Shown piece after piece: positions 26,887 through 35,516 of a stretch of 64,000 nt of DNA. How positions within the stretch are numbered: position 1 is the stretch's first letter; every line of letters begins with the position of its first letter. Location: the NCBI RefSeq assembly GCF_036226605.1, contig NZ_CP109000.1, positions 1,794,501 to 1,858,500 on the forward strand. Reading direction: 5' to 3'. Position numbers and translations under genes: made by a program. Below the pieces are notes generated by a model. It saw only the letters and a program-made list of their open reading frames with translations, did not search any database and was not told where the DNA came from. This DNA is from Streptomyces sp. NBC_00704 (GTDB lineage Bacteria > Actinomycetota > Actinomycetes > Streptomycetales > Streptomycetaceae).

Positions 26887-27753
26887 TCAGGACGCCGAGG
26901 CGGAGGCCGACGGGGAGGCGGCCGACGCGTCGTAGGGGCCGATCCACTTCTCGTACAGCTTCTTGTACGTGCCGTCGGACTTCGCGTCGGCGAGCGCCTT
27001 GTTGATCGCGTCGACCAGCTTGGTGTTGCCCTTCTTCACCGTGAAGCCGTACTGCTCGCCGGTGTTGAGGTTGTCGACGACCTTGAAGGCGCCGGCGTTG
27101 GCCTTGTCCTTGAGCCAGCCCTGCACGACCGGGTAGTCGATGATGACGGCCTTGACCTGACCGGTGCGCAGGCCGTTGAGGACGGCGTCGGAGGACTCGA
27201 AGGAGACGGGGTCGAAGCCCTGCTTCTTGGCGTAGTCCTCGCCGGTGGTCTGCGCCTGGGCGCCGAGCTTGACGCCCTTGGACTTCACGTCGGCGAGCGA
27301 GGCGACGCCCGCTCCCTTGTCGACCAGGACGGCCTGGGTGGCGTCGAAGTACGGGTCGGAGAAGTCGACGTTCTTCTTGCGCTCGTCGGTGATGGTCATG
27401 CCGGCGGCGGCCAGGTCGCACTGGCCGGAGTTGAGGAAGGCGCCGGTCTTGAAGTTCTCGAACGGCGTGTCGGTGATCACCTGCTTCACGCCCAGGTTCT
27501 TGGCGACGAGGTCGATCAGGGACACGTCGAAGCCCTGCACCTTGCCGTCGATCTCCGACTGGAAGGGCGGGTAGGGCAGGTGGGTGCAGGTGGTGAGCTG
27601 ACCCGCCTTGACGAGCTCGACCCCGCCGGCGGCCGTCTTGGAGCCGCTGCCCCCGTCGTCGGTGGAGGTGCAGGCGGCGGCCACGAGCATCAGCCCGGCC
27701 GTCGCGGTGGTGGCGGCCAGAACGCGGATCCGGCGCCCGGGGAGGGTGTTCAC
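26887..27753 (-). CDS. Polar amino acid ABC transporter, substrate-binding lipoprotein
   Basis: A 288-residue SBP_bac_3-type lipoprotein. The signal ends in the lipobox LVAAAC with Cys28. The fold markers PPFQSEIDGKVQGFDVSLIDLVAKNLG and DLAAAGMTITDERKKNVDFSDPYFDATQAVLV are typical of amino-acid-binding proteins. The tail is a Ser/Ala repeat (SAASPSASASAS). It is first in the operon and has a near-consensus promoter. The exact ligand (glutamate, glutamine or a modified amino acid) is not resolvable. Confidence 0.93.
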   Translation of the reverse strand: MNTLPGRRIRVLAATTATAGLMLVAAACTSTDDGGSGSKTAAGGVELVKAGQLTTCTHLPYPPFQSEIDGKVQGFDVSLIDLVAKNLGVKQVITDTPFENFKTGAFLNSGQCDLAAAGMTITDERKKNVDFSDPYFDATQAVLVDKGAGVASLADVKSKGVKLGAQAQTTGEDYAKKQGFDPVSFESSDAVLNGLRTGQVKAVIIDYPVVQGWLKDKANAGAFKVVDNLNTGEQYGFTVKKGNTKLVDAINKALADAKSDGTYKKLYEKWIGPYDASAASPSASASAS

Positions 27754-27787
27754 GGCGGGCCTTCCTGTAAGAGAGCTGAGGGTTCCG

Positions 27788-27815
27788 ATTATAAGGAAAA
27801 GTTTGGGTGTCTCAA
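27788..27815 (-). promoter_or_regulatory. Near-consensus housekeeping promoter of the amino acid transporter
   Basis: Read on the minus strand, TTGAGA (27810-27815) is followed after 16 bases by TATAAT (27788-27793). A perfect -10 is unusual in this GC-rich genome. It lies 35 bases upstream of the binding-protein start, in a locally AT-rich stretch. Confidence 0.75.
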
Positions 27816-27906
27816 ATCAATCTTATGGCTACAGGGCTGTTCGACCTAAGAAGTCGGCAATGGGAGGGGTCCGGGGGGCGCCGGTTACCCTCGTCACCTC
27901 TACCCC

Positions 27907-29037
27907 GTGAGTGAAGAGAGCACCCTCGTGACCCACCCGTTCCTGGACCTCGCCCCGCTGTCCGCCGCGCACTTCGCCTCGATCGAGGACCGGGTGGCGC
28001 GGCTCCTGGACACCCGGCAGGACGTCGTGATCATGCAGGGCGAGGCGCTGCTGCCGCTGGAGGGCGCGATCCGCGCCGCGGCCGGTCCGGGCACGACGGC
28101 GCTGAACGTGATCACCGGCCCCTACGGGCAGACCTTCGGCGACTGGCTGCGCGACTGCGGCGCGACCGTGATCGACCTGGCGGTCCCGTTCCACACCGCG
28201 GTCACCGCGGAGCAGATCCGCACGGCCCTCGCCGAGCACCCGGAGATCGACTTCGTCTCGCTGGTGCACGCGGAGGCGGCCACCGGCAACACCAACCCCG
28301 TCGCGGAGATCGGCGAGGCGGTGCGGGCGCACGGCGCGCTGTTCTACCTGGACGCCGTCGCCTCGATCGGCGCCGAGCCGGTGCTGCCGGACGCCTGGGG
28401 CGTGGACCTGTGCGTGATCGGCGCGCAGAAGGCGATGGGCGGGCCGGCGGGCGTGTCCGCGGTGTCGGTGAGCGAGCGGGCGTGGGCGCGGATGGCCGCC
28501 AACCCGCGGGCGCCGCGCCGCTCGTACCTGTCGCTGCTGGACTGGAAGGAGCGGTGGGTCGACGCCGGCCGCAAGGCGCTCCCGCACGCACCGGCGCAGC
28601 TGGAGATGCTGGCGCTGGAGGCGTGCGTCGAGCGCATCGAGGCGGAGGGGACGGCGGCCGCGATGGCCCGGCACGCGCGCGCCGCGGCCGCGACGCGCGC
28701 GGGAGCGGTGGCGCTGGGCGGCGGCCTGGAGCCGTACGTGCACGACGCGGCGGACGCGGCGCCGGTCGCCACCACCCTGCGCACGCCCGCGGGGGTCGTG
28801 GCGTCGGATCTGGTGGCACGGGCCCTGGCGGGCGACCCGACGCTGCCGCTGGCCGCGGGCGGCGGCGCGCTGGCCGGGGAGATGATCAGGGTCAACCACT
28901 ACGGTCCCGACGCGGCCGTGGGAGCGGTACAGGGCTGTCTGGCCGCCCTCGGCGCCGCCCTGGCGGAACACGGACCGGACGTCGACCTCGAGGCCGCCCG
29001 CCGCAGCGTGGAGAACGCCTGGCGGCAGGAGCTCTGA
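27907..29037 (+). CDS. Class V aminotransferase (alanine-glyoxylate type)
   Basis: A 376-residue PLP enzyme of the alanine-glyoxylate/serine-pyruvate aminotransferase branch. Seen are ITGPYGQTFGDWLRDCG near residue 70, LVHAEAATGNTNPVAEIG, the cofactor Asp in LFYLDAVASIGAEP and the PLP-lysine segment VIGAQKAMGGPAGVSAVSVS. GTG at 27907 is used because it is the first in frame; GTG at 27928 is an alternative, and neither has a strong ribosome site. It is divergent from the ABC transporter. Donor and acceptor are unknown. Confidence 0.86.
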   Translation: MSEESTLVTHPFLDLAPLSAAHFASIEDRVARLLDTRQDVVIMQGEALLPLEGAIRAAAGPGTTALNVITGPYGQTFGDWLRDCGATVIDLAVPFHTAVTAEQIRTALAEHPEIDFVSLVHAEAATGNTNPVAEIGEAVRAHGALFYLDAVASIGAEPVLPDAWGVDLCVIGAQKAMGGPAGVSAVSVSERAWARMAANPRAPRRSYLSLLDWKERWVDAGRKALPHAPAQLEMLALEACVERIEAEGTAAAMARHARAAAATRAGAVALGGGLEPYVHDAADAAPVATTLRTPAGVVASDLVARALAGDPTLPLAAGGGALAGEMIRVNHYGPDAAVGAVQGCLAALGAALAEHGPDVDLEAARRSVENAWRQEL

Positions 29038-29097
29038 GGTCCGGCAGCCGCCGGGCCCCGGGGATCGCCTGCCGCCGACCGGGGCGTGAATTACGGG

Positions 29098-29128
29098 AAG
29101 GGGATCCGAATTGAATTCGGGTCCCCTT
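29098..29128 (+). terminator. Hairpin terminator after the class V aminotransferase
   Basis: AAGGGGATCCGAATT (29098-29112) pairs with AATTCGGGTCCCCTT (29114-29128) with one G-T wobble, giving a long stem with a minimal loop. It is 60 bases past the aminotransferase stop and followed by TTTCG. Confidence 0.8.
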
Positions 29129-29429
29129 TCGTGTGCGTCACCCTTGCCGTCACTCTCGCCATCGCCATTTACCGGCTCTTTTTCACCCGATTCCCGCCCG
29201 CCCCTTTTCCCGCTTGATGTTTCCCGAGTTCTCCTGCCCGGATCCCGCCGGAGTAAACGCGGGGATTTTCCGGCACGTCATGGTCACGTGACGCATTGCA
29301 CAAGAGGGGAGCTTTGCCCCTTTTGTGCGGTGCGAAAAGGGATGAAGCGGGCATGAGCCTCAGCGGCATCACGGAATCCCCACGGCCTCTCCATGCGCTT
29401 TTGAATTTCGCTGGGTAAGTTCGATCCGC
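29129..29429 (+). promoter_or_regulatory. ect operon upstream region with a 12-bp-stem hairpin
   Basis: This gene-free stretch is less GC-rich than its surroundings. GCACAAGAGGGG (29298-29309) pairs with CCCCTTTTGTGC (29317-29328) around a 7-base loop. There is no clear Shine-Dalgarno before the ectA ATG at 29430. A TAAGTT (29416-29421) lies eight bases upstream of that ATG and could be a -10 of a leaderless transcript, but no matching -35 is evident. An 81-codon open frame at 29111-29356 is not convincing as a gene. Osmotic control of ectoine genes is known in Streptomyces; the site is not identifiable here. Confidence 0.5.
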
Positions 29430-29936
29430 ATGACCGCCGCACAAGCAGACCTGTGTATCGACCGTCCGTCGGTGGCGGACGGAGCCGCGCTATGGCGTAT
29501 CGCCAAGGAATCCCGGACCCTCGATCTGAACTCCTCCTACAGCTATCTGCTGTGGTGCCGTGACTTCGCCGGCACCTCGGCGGTGGCGCGGGCGGAGGAC
29601 GGCGAGCCGGTCGGGTTCGTCACCGGGTACGTCCGGCCGGAGGACCCGCACACCCTGCTGGTGTGGCAGGTCGCGGTCGACGCCGCGTACCGCGGTCGCG
29701 GTCTCGCCGCCGCGCTGCTCGACGGGCTGACCGCGCGGCTCGCCGCCGAGCGCCCGCTCACCGCCGTCGAGACCACGATCACGCCGGGCAACACCGCCTC
29801 CGAGCGGCTGTTCGCCTCGTACGCCGAGCGGCACGGGGCCGGCGTCACCCGCGAGGTGCTGTTCGACGCCGGGCTGTTCCCCGACGGCCCGCACGACAGC
29901 GAGGTCCTGTACCGCATCGGCCCGCTCGCCTTCTGA
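29430..29936 (+). CDS. ectA: L-2,4-diaminobutyrate acetyltransferase EctA
   Basis: A 168-residue GNAT enzyme that N-gamma-acetylates L-2,4-diaminobutyrate with acetyl-CoA, the second step of ectoine synthesis. The N-terminal IDRPSVADGAALWRIAKES and LDLNSSYSYLLWCRDFAGTS are EctA-specific. The acetyl-CoA loop is VDAAYRGRGLAAALL (about 89-103), followed by ETTITPGNTASERLFASYA. First gene of ectABCD. The start lacks a clear ribosome site, so leaderless translation is possible. Confidence 0.95.
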   Translation: MTAAQADLCIDRPSVADGAALWRIAKESRTLDLNSSYSYLLWCRDFAGTSAVARAEDGEPVGFVTGYVRPEDPHTLLVWQVAVDAAYRGRGLAAALLDGLTARLAAERPLTAVETTITPGNTASERLFASYAERHGAGVTREVLFDAGLFPDGPHDSEVLYRIGPLAF

Positions 29937-29989
29937 ACCCCGCCCCGGCCCTCCCCGTCCGACCCCACACCCCCCAGGAGCATGTCGTC

Positions 29990-31261
29990 GTGACCATCAC
30001 CCAGCCCGACCTGAGCGTGTTCGAGACCCTGGAGTCCGAGGTGCGCAGCTACTGCCGCAGCTGGCCCGCCGTCTTCGACCGCGCCCAGGGCAGCCTCATG
30101 TACGACGAGGACGGGCACCGCTACCTCGACTTCTTCGCCGGCGCCGGGTCCCTCAACTACGGGCACAACAACCCGGTGCTGAAACGGGCGTTGATCGACT
30201 ACCTGATGCGGGACGGCGTCACGCACGGGCTCGACATGTCGACGGTCGCCAAGCGGACCTTCCTCCAGACCTTCCAGGACCTCGTGCTGCGCCCGCGCGA
30301 CCTGCCCTACAAGGTCATGTTCCCGGGTCCGACCGGCACCAACGCCGTCGAGTCCGCGCTGAAGCTGGCGCGCAAGGTGAAGGGCCGCGAGGCCATCGTG
30401 TCGTTCACCAACGCCTTCCACGGCATGTCCCTCGGCTCGCTCGCGGTCACCGGCAACGCCTTCAAGCGGGCGGGCGCCGGCGTCCCGCTCGTGCACGGCA
30501 CGCCGATGCCGTTCGACAACTACTTCGACGGCCAGGTCCCCGACTTCCTGTGGTTCGAGCGGCTGCTGGAGGACCAGGGCTCCGGGCTGAACAAGCCGGC
30601 GGCGGTCATCGTCGAGACCGTGCAGGGCGAGGGCGGCATCAACGCCGCGCGTCCGCAGTGGCTGCGGGCGCTCAAGGAACTGTGCGAGCGGCAGGACATG
30701 CTGCTGATCGTGGACGACATCCAGATGGGCTGCGGACGCACCGGCGCCTTCTTCTCCTTCGAGGAGTCCGGCATCGTCCCGGACATCGTCACCGTGTCCA
30801 AGTCCATCAGCGGCTACGGACTGCCCATGTCGCTCTGCCTGTTCAGGCCGGAGCTGGACGTGTGGGAGCCGGGCGAGCACAACGGCACGTTCCGCGGCAA
30901 CAACCCGGCCTTCGTCACCGCCACCGCGGCCCTGGAGACCTACTGGGCCGACGGGTCCGCGATGGAGAAGCAGACCCGCGCCCGCGGCGAGCAGGTCGAG
31001 CAGGGGCTGATCTCGATCACCGAGGAGAACCTCGCCGACGTCAAGGAGTACCGCGGCCGCGGCCTCGTGTGGGGCCTGGAGTTCCACGAGAAGGCGCGGG
31101 CCGGGCGGGTCGCCAAGCGGGCCTTCGAACTCGGGCTGCTGATCGAGACGTCCGGCCCCGAGAGCGAGGTCGTCAAACTCCTGCCGGCCCTGACCGTCTC
31201 CCCGGAGGAACTGGACGAGGGCCTGAGCATCCTCGCCCGGGCCGTGCGCGAGACGCTCTGA
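29990..31261 (+). CDS. ectB: Diaminobutyrate-2-oxoglutarate aminotransferase EctB
   Basis: A 423-residue class III PLP aminotransferase that makes L-2,4-diaminobutyrate from aspartate semialdehyde and glutamate, the first ectoine step. Seen are FFAGAGSLNYGHNNPVLK near residue 45, FPGPTGTNAVESALKLARKVKGR, TNAFHGMSLGSLAVTGN, the cofactor Asp in LIVDDIQMGCGRTG and PLP Lys271 in VSKSISGYGLPMS. GTG at 29990 has AGGAG nine bases upstream. All family segments are intact and the length is standard. Confidence 0.97.
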   Translation: MTITQPDLSVFETLESEVRSYCRSWPAVFDRAQGSLMYDEDGHRYLDFFAGAGSLNYGHNNPVLKRALIDYLMRDGVTHGLDMSTVAKRTFLQTFQDLVLRPRDLPYKVMFPGPTGTNAVESALKLARKVKGREAIVSFTNAFHGMSLGSLAVTGNAFKRAGAGVPLVHGTPMPFDNYFDGQVPDFLWFERLLEDQGSGLNKPAAVIVETVQGEGGINAARPQWLRALKELCERQDMLLIVDDIQMGCGRTGAFFSFEESGIVPDIVTVSKSISGYGLPMSLCLFRPELDVWEPGEHNGTFRGNNPAFVTATAALETYWADGSAMEKQTRARGEQVEQGLISITEENLADVKEYRGRGLVWGLEFHEKARAGRVAKRAFELGLLIETSGPESEVVKLLPALTVSPEELDEGLSILARAVRETL

Positions 31262-31318
31262 CGCCCGCACGGCGCGTCACCCACCCCCCGTCACCTATCC
31301 AGGAGGCATCGCACCACC

Positions 31319-31723
31319 GTGATCGTCCGTTCGTTCAAGGAAATCGAAGGCACCGACCGCCATGTACGGGCGGCGTCCGGCACCTGGGAGAGCAAGCGCA
31401 TCGTCCTGGCCCGGGAACGGGTCGGATTCTCGCTGCACGAAACGATTCTGTACGCGGGCACCGAGACGTCGATGCACTACGCCAACCATGTCGAGGCCGT
31501 CGTCTGCGTCGAGGGCGAGGCCGAGCTGACCGACCACGAGACCGGGCTGACGCACACCATCACGCCCGGCACCCTGTACCTCCTCGACGGGCACGAGCGG
31601 CACACGCTGCGCGTCAAGGAGGACTTCCGCTGTCTGTGCGTGTTCAACCCGCCCGTGACCGGCCGGGAGGACCACGACGAGAACGGCGTCTACCCGCTGC
31701 TGACCGAGCCCGAGGAGGTGTGA
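31319..31723 (+). CDS. ectC: L-ectoine synthase EctC
   Basis: A 134-residue cupin enzyme that closes N-gamma-acetyl-diaminobutyrate to ectoine by loss of water. The N-terminal [16 protein letters not shown], the central [22 protein letters not shown] and [16 protein letters not shown] are characteristic; the cupin metal ligands are expected within these. GTG at 31319 follows an AGGAGG site. It sits between ectB and ectD in the usual order. Confidence 0.97.
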   Translation: MIVRSFKEIEGTDRHVRAASGTWESKRIVLARERVGFSLHETILYAGTETSMHYANHVEAVVCVEGEAELTDHETGLTHTITPGTLYLLDGHERHTLRVKEDFRCLCVFNPPVTGREDHDENGVYPLLTEPEEV

Positions 31724-31728
31724 GCATC

Positions 31729-32616
31729 GTGACCACGCTGACCGATCTCTACCCGACCCGCGGCGCCACCGAGGTGTCCGTCCCCCGCAGGGACCCCGTC
31801 GTCTGGGGCTCCCCCGACACCCCCGGCCCGATCCCGGCCACCGGCCTCCAGGCCTACGAGCGCGACGGCTTCCTGGCCGTCGACCAGCTGATCGGCGACG
31901 ACGAGGTCACGGTGTGCCGGCGCGAGCTGGAGCGGCTCGTCGCGGACCCGCAGATCCGGGCCGACGAGCGGTCGATCGTCGAGCCGCGGTCACAGGAGAT
32001 CCGCTCCGTCTTCGAGGTGCACAGGCTCAGCCCGGTGTTCGCCGCCCTGGTGCGCGACGAGCGGGTCGTCGGGCGGGCCCGGCAGATCCTCGGCTCGGAC
32101 GTCTACGTCCACCAGTCCCGGATCAACGTCAAGCCCGGTTTCGGGGCCGGCGGCTTCTACTGGCACTCCGACTTCGAGACCTGGCACGCCGAGGACGGCC
32201 TGCCGAACATGCGGACGGTGTCCGTCTCGATCGCGCTGACCGAGAACCTCGACACCAACGGCGGCCTGATGATCATGCCCGGCTCGCACCGGACGTTCCT
32301 CGGCTGCGCCGGCGCCACGCCGAAGGACAACTACAAGAAGTCGCTTCAGATGCAGGACGCGGGCACGCCCTCGGACGAGGCGCTCACCGCGATGGCCGGC
32401 GACTACGGCATCAAGCTGTTCACGGGCAGGGCCGGTTCCGCGACCTGGTTCGACTGCAACGCGATGCACGGGTCCGGCGACAACATCACGCCCTTCCCCC
32501 GCAGCAACGTCTTCATCGTGTTCAACAGCGTGGAGAACACGGCCGTGGAGCCGTTCGCCGCGCCGGTCCGCCGCCCGGAGTTCATCGGCGCCCGGGACTT
32601 CACCCCGGTGAGGTGA
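31729..32616 (+). CDS. ectD: Ectoine 5-hydroxylase EctD
   Basis: A 295-residue Fe(II)/2-oxoglutarate dioxygenase of the PhyH superfamily that converts ectoine to 5-hydroxyectoine. The EctD signature FYWHSDFETWHAEDG carries the iron ligands His146 and Asp148, and the distal His247 is in CNAMHGSGDN. Ectoine-binding stretches such as NVKPGFGAGG and MIMPGSHRTFLGC are present. GTG at 31729 is chosen because GAGGAGG lies about ten bases before it; an in-frame GTG at 31720 overlapping the ectC stop is the alternative. Presence of ectD means hydroxyectoine is an end product. Confidence 0.96.
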   Translation: MTTLTDLYPTRGATEVSVPRRDPVVWGSPDTPGPIPATGLQAYERDGFLAVDQLIGDDEVTVCRRELERLVADPQIRADERSIVEPRSQEIRSVFEVHRLSPVFAALVRDERVVGRARQILGSDVYVHQSRINVKPGFGAGGFYWHSDFETWHAEDGLPNMRTVSVSIALTENLDTNGGLMIMPGSHRTFLGCAGATPKDNYKKSLQMQDAGTPSDEALTAMAGDYGIKLFTGRAGSATWFDCNAMHGSGDNITPFPRSNVFIVFNSVENTAVEPFAAPVRRPEFIGARDFTPVR

Positions 32617-32652
32617 ACGCCGGCGCGCGCGTCCCCGCGCCGTGACGGCGGC

Positions 32653-32702
32653 GAGGCCCGCGGCGCCCACCACCCGGCCGGGCGGTGGGCGCCGCGGGCC
32701 TC
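32653..32702. terminator. Bidirectional terminator after ectD
   Basis: A perfect 19-bp inverted repeat, 32653-32671 with 32684-32702, closes a 12-base loop. It lies between convergent genes (ectD and the aminotransferase-fold gene) and could stop transcription from both sides. Confidence 0.88.
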
Positions 32703-32719
32703 GTCGTGCCCGTCCGCCG

Positions 32720-33781
32720 TCAGCCCGACAGGGCGTCCAGCAGCCGGTCGACGTCGGCGGGCGTGTTGTACAGATGGAAGGCGGCGCGCAGGCTGCCGGC
32801 CCGGTCCGAGACCTGGATGTCCGCCGCGGCCAGCTCGGCCTGGCGGGACCCCAGTCCGGGCACCGAGACGATCGCGGAGCCGGGCGCGGGGAGGGGCGCG
32901 TGCCCGAGGTCCGCGAGGCCGGCGCGGTAGCGGTCGGCGAGGGCGAGGTCGTGGGCCCGGATCGCCGTCACGCCCAGTTCCTCGATCAGTTCGAGGGAGC
33001 GGCGCAGTCCGGCGTAGCTGAACAGGGCGGGCGTCAGGTCGAACCGCCGTGCGGAGCGGGCGAGTTCGGCGACGGGCCCGTAGCAGCTGTCCCAGGGCTC
33101 CTCGCCGGCGACCCATCCCGCGAGGATCGGCGACAGCCCGCCGAAGTCCTCGGGGACGACGAGGAAGGCCGCGCCGTGCGGGCCGAGCAGCCACTTGAAG
33201 GAGACGGCGGCGGAGAAGTCGTGGGCGTCGGCGTCCGTCGGCAGCCAGCCCGCGGCCTGGGAGAAGTCGACGTAGGTGCGGGCGCCGTGCTCGCGGGCCG
33301 CCGCGCGCAGGGCGGCCAGGTCGGCGACGCGCCCGTCGGCGGACTGGGCGGCGCTCACGGCGACCAGGTCGGTGCCGGGACGGACGGACTCGGCGATCCG
33401 CTCCAGGGGGACGGCGCGGACCTTGAGGTCGCCGCGCACGTGGAACGGGTTGAGGACGGAGGTGAAGTCGCCCTCCGCGGTGAGCACTTCCGCCCCCTCG
33501 GGCAGCGACGCGGCGATCAGGCCGGTGTGGGCCGCGACCGATGCGCCCAGGGCGACCCGGGTGACCGGAACGCCGGCCAGCCGGGCGTAGGCGGCCCGGC
33601 AGGCCTCGACGTCCTCGTGCAGCGGGGTCAGCGGCCTGCCCTCGGCCCGCAGCAGCGCCGCCTCGTGCAGGGCGGCGACCGTGCGGGCGGGGAGCAGGCC
33701 GTTGCTCGCGGTGTTCAGGAAGGTGGTCTTCGGGGTGAACTCAGCCCGGACGAGGCTCTCGAAGGTGTCCATGCCCTCCAC
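32720..33781 (-). CDS. Aminotransferase class V-fold PLP enzyme
   Basis: A 353-residue protein of the class V fold (cysteine desulfurase, kynureninase and isopenicillin-N epimerase-like group). It begins with FLNTASNGLLPARTV, typical of the group, and the PLP-lysine segment is AAVSFKWLLGPHGAAFLVV, with the cofactor Asp in TYVDFSQAAGWLP. The absence of an obvious catalytic Cys loop argues against a standard cysteine desulfurase. GTG at 33781 has GCGAGG six bases upstream; ATG at 33772 is an alternative. Substrate unknown. It is isolated between the ect operon and the DsbA-like gene. Confidence 0.84.
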   Translation of the reverse strand: MEGMDTFESLVRAEFTPKTTFLNTASNGLLPARTVAALHEAALLRAEGRPLTPLHEDVEACRAAYARLAGVPVTRVALGASVAAHTGLIAASLPEGAEVLTAEGDFTSVLNPFHVRGDLKVRAVPLERIAESVRPGTDLVAVSAAQSADGRVADLAALRAAAREHGARTYVDFSQAAGWLPTDADAHDFSAAVSFKWLLGPHGAAFLVVPEDFGGLSPILAGWVAGEEPWDSCYGPVAELARSARRFDLTPALFSYAGLRRSLELIEELGVTAIRAHDLALADRYRAGLADLGHAPLPAPGSAIVSVPGLGSRQAELAAADIQVSDRAGSLRAAFHLYNTPADVDRLLDALSG

Positions 33782-33879
33782 TGTGGGCCTCGCGGAACCC
33801 CCCGTCCATTGCCGATTTTTACGCGATGCTCCTAAGCAGCACTTATGGATCGGCTCTGACCTGGGGATTCACCGCGGGT

Positions 33880-34596
33880 TCACTGCTGGGGGACCGCGCA
33901 CCCGTCCGGGCCGCAGGCCTGCGCGTCGCCGTCGTCGACCAGCGTCAGCGGCGAGCGGTCGCCCCACGCGCGGGTCAGGGCCTGGGCGAACACCTCGGCC
34001 GGCTGGGCGCCGGAGACGCCGTAGGCGCGGTCGAGGACGAAGAAGGGCACGCCGTTCGCGCCGAGTTCGGCGGCCTCGCGCTCGTCGGCGCGCACCTCGT
34101 CGGCGTAGGCGGCGGGGTCGGCGAGGACCGTCCGGGCGGCGTCGGCGTCCAGTCCCGCCTCGGCCGCCAGTTCCACGAGGCGCTCGGGGCCCTCGGTGAA
34201 CAGCGACCGCTCCTCGGCGAAGTTCGCCCGGTACAGGATCTGGATCAGCTCGTCCTGGCGGCCCCGCTCCTTGGCGAAGTGCAGCAGGCGGTGCATGTCG
34301 AAGGTGTTGCCGTGGTCGCGGTCGCGGGTGCGGTAGTCGAGGCCCTCGGCGGCGGCCTGTGCGCCCAGGTTGACCTCGCCGGCCTGCGCCTGCGCGTGGC
34401 TCATGCCGTACTTCTTCGTCAGCATCGCCAGCACCGGCTGGACGTCGTCCTTGGCGCGGCCCGGGTCCAGCTCGAAGGAGCGGTGCACCACCTCGACCCG
34501 GTCGCGGTGCGGGAAGGCCGCCAGCGCCTTCTCGAAGCGGGCCTTGCCCACGTAGCACCAGGGGCAGGCGATGTCGCTCCAGATCTCGACGCGCAT
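33880..34596 (-). CDS. DsbA-family (FrnE-like) oxidoreductase
   Basis: A 238-residue thioredoxin-fold protein with the active-site CPWC at residues 11-14 (SDIACPWCYVGKARFEKAL), the inserted helical domain and the cis-Pro segment GVPFFVLDRAYGVSGAQP. This matches FrnE-like DsbA proteins, cytoplasmic and often involved in thiol stress or polyketide pathways; frenolicin FrnE gave the name. No signal peptide is present. The C-terminus has an additional CGPDGC pair that could be redox-active or bind metal. No partner gene is adjacent. Confidence 0.9.
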   Translation of the reverse strand: MRVEIWSDIACPWCYVGKARFEKALAAFPHRDRVEVVHRSFELDPGRAKDDVQPVLAMLTKKYGMSHAQAQAGEVNLGAQAAAEGLDYRTRDRDHGNTFDMHRLLHFAKERGRQDELIQILYRANFAEERSLFTEGPERLVELAAEAGLDADAARTVLADPAAYADEVRADEREAAELGANGVPFFVLDRAYGVSGAQPAEVFAQALTRAWGDRSPLTLVDDGDAQACGPDGCAVPQQ

Positions 34597-34673
34597 GTCT
34601 CGGCTCTCTCCAGGTCGTACCGGTGAAGCGGAGCAGCCCTCCGCCCGGTGGATGAACCTTCAAGCAGCTCGTT

Positions 34674-35177
34674 TCATTCCCCGGGCACCGAGTACCGCAG
34701 CCAGAGGTGGTGGTCGCCCTCGGCGGGCGGGTCCCCCGGATCCGCGCGCCAGCCCTGGCGGGCGTAGAACGCCCGGGCCCGCCGGTTGCCGACGTGCACG
34801 TCGAGCACGGCGGTGCGCCGGCCGTCGGCCCGCCACTGCTCGACGCAGGCCGTGTGCAGGGCCGTCCCGATCCCGGTCCGCCAGTGGCCGGGGTCGACGT
34901 GGAACTGGAACAGCTTGACCGTGTGCGCGGGCGCCCCCTCCGGCGTGCGGAACGAGGCGAGGCCCACGATGCTCCCCTGCTCGACGACGCACAGCACCTG
35001 GCCGTCGGGCCGCTCGATGGCCGCACGCCAGGCGCCGGGCCAGTCGGCGCCGTCCCGCGGGATCCCGTCGGGGTAGTACGTCGCCCGGGCGCGGGCGTGC
35101 AGCGCGACCACGCTGTCGACCTCGGCGGGGACGACGGTGCGGATCACCCTGCGCCCGGTCACGCGTTCTCCGGTCAT
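34674..35177 (-). CDS. GNAT-family N-acetyltransferase
   Basis: A 167-residue single-domain GNAT protein. The acetyl-CoA-binding motif is QFHVDPGHWRTGIGTALHTACVEQW (about 91-115), followed by VLDVHVGNRRARAFYARQGWR, the usual motif B. The acceptor cannot be predicted. It is divergent from the encapsulin gene across a 339-bp gap that contains a decamer repeat. Confidence 0.88.
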   Translation of the reverse strand: MTGERVTGRRVIRTVVPAEVDSVVALHARARATYYPDGIPRDGADWPGAWRAAIERPDGQVLCVVEQGSIVGLASFRTPEGAPAHTVKLFQFHVDPGHWRTGIGTALHTACVEQWRADGRRTAVLDVHVGNRRARAFYARQGWRADPGDPPAEGDHHLWLRYSVPGE

Positions 35178-35516
35178 GCAGGACAGGACGTGCCGCCCGG
35201 CCGCCCGGTTCCGGCTCCCTCAGACCCGCTCCGGCCCGCTCCGGCCTGCTCCGGCCTGCTCCGGCCTGCTCCGGCCTGCCGGGAGGGTGCGGTGGGGCGG
35301 CGACGACGTCCGGTGGGCGGATAAACCGCATTCGACCGATTGTCACCGCTTCGGGGTAAGCATCCCGTCTCCCCGGTGGTCGCGGCCCCTCCAGCGGCTA
35401 GCTTGCTCCAGGCGGACGGATTCCCGTGATCCCTCCCCGTCGCCTCTCCTCCCTGTCTCCCGGTCGGCGCGCCCGTGTGCGCCGGACGATCCGCCGCGCA
35501 AGGAGCATGCCCGCCG
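35178..35516. repeat. Upstream region of the 2-MIB operon with a 10-bp tandem repeat
   Basis: Five head-to-tail copies of GCTCCGGCCT (first copy ending CCC) occupy 35228-35277. The rest of this 339-bp divergent gap should hold the promoters of the encapsulin operon and the GNAT gene; I could not single out convincing -35/-10 pairs. The ribosome site AAGGAG at 35500-35505 serves the encapsulin start. Confidence 0.7.

Noticed and set aside
29111..29356. 81-codon frame before ectA
   Set aside because: It begins inside a terminator hairpin, has no ribosome site and its composition is not protein-like.
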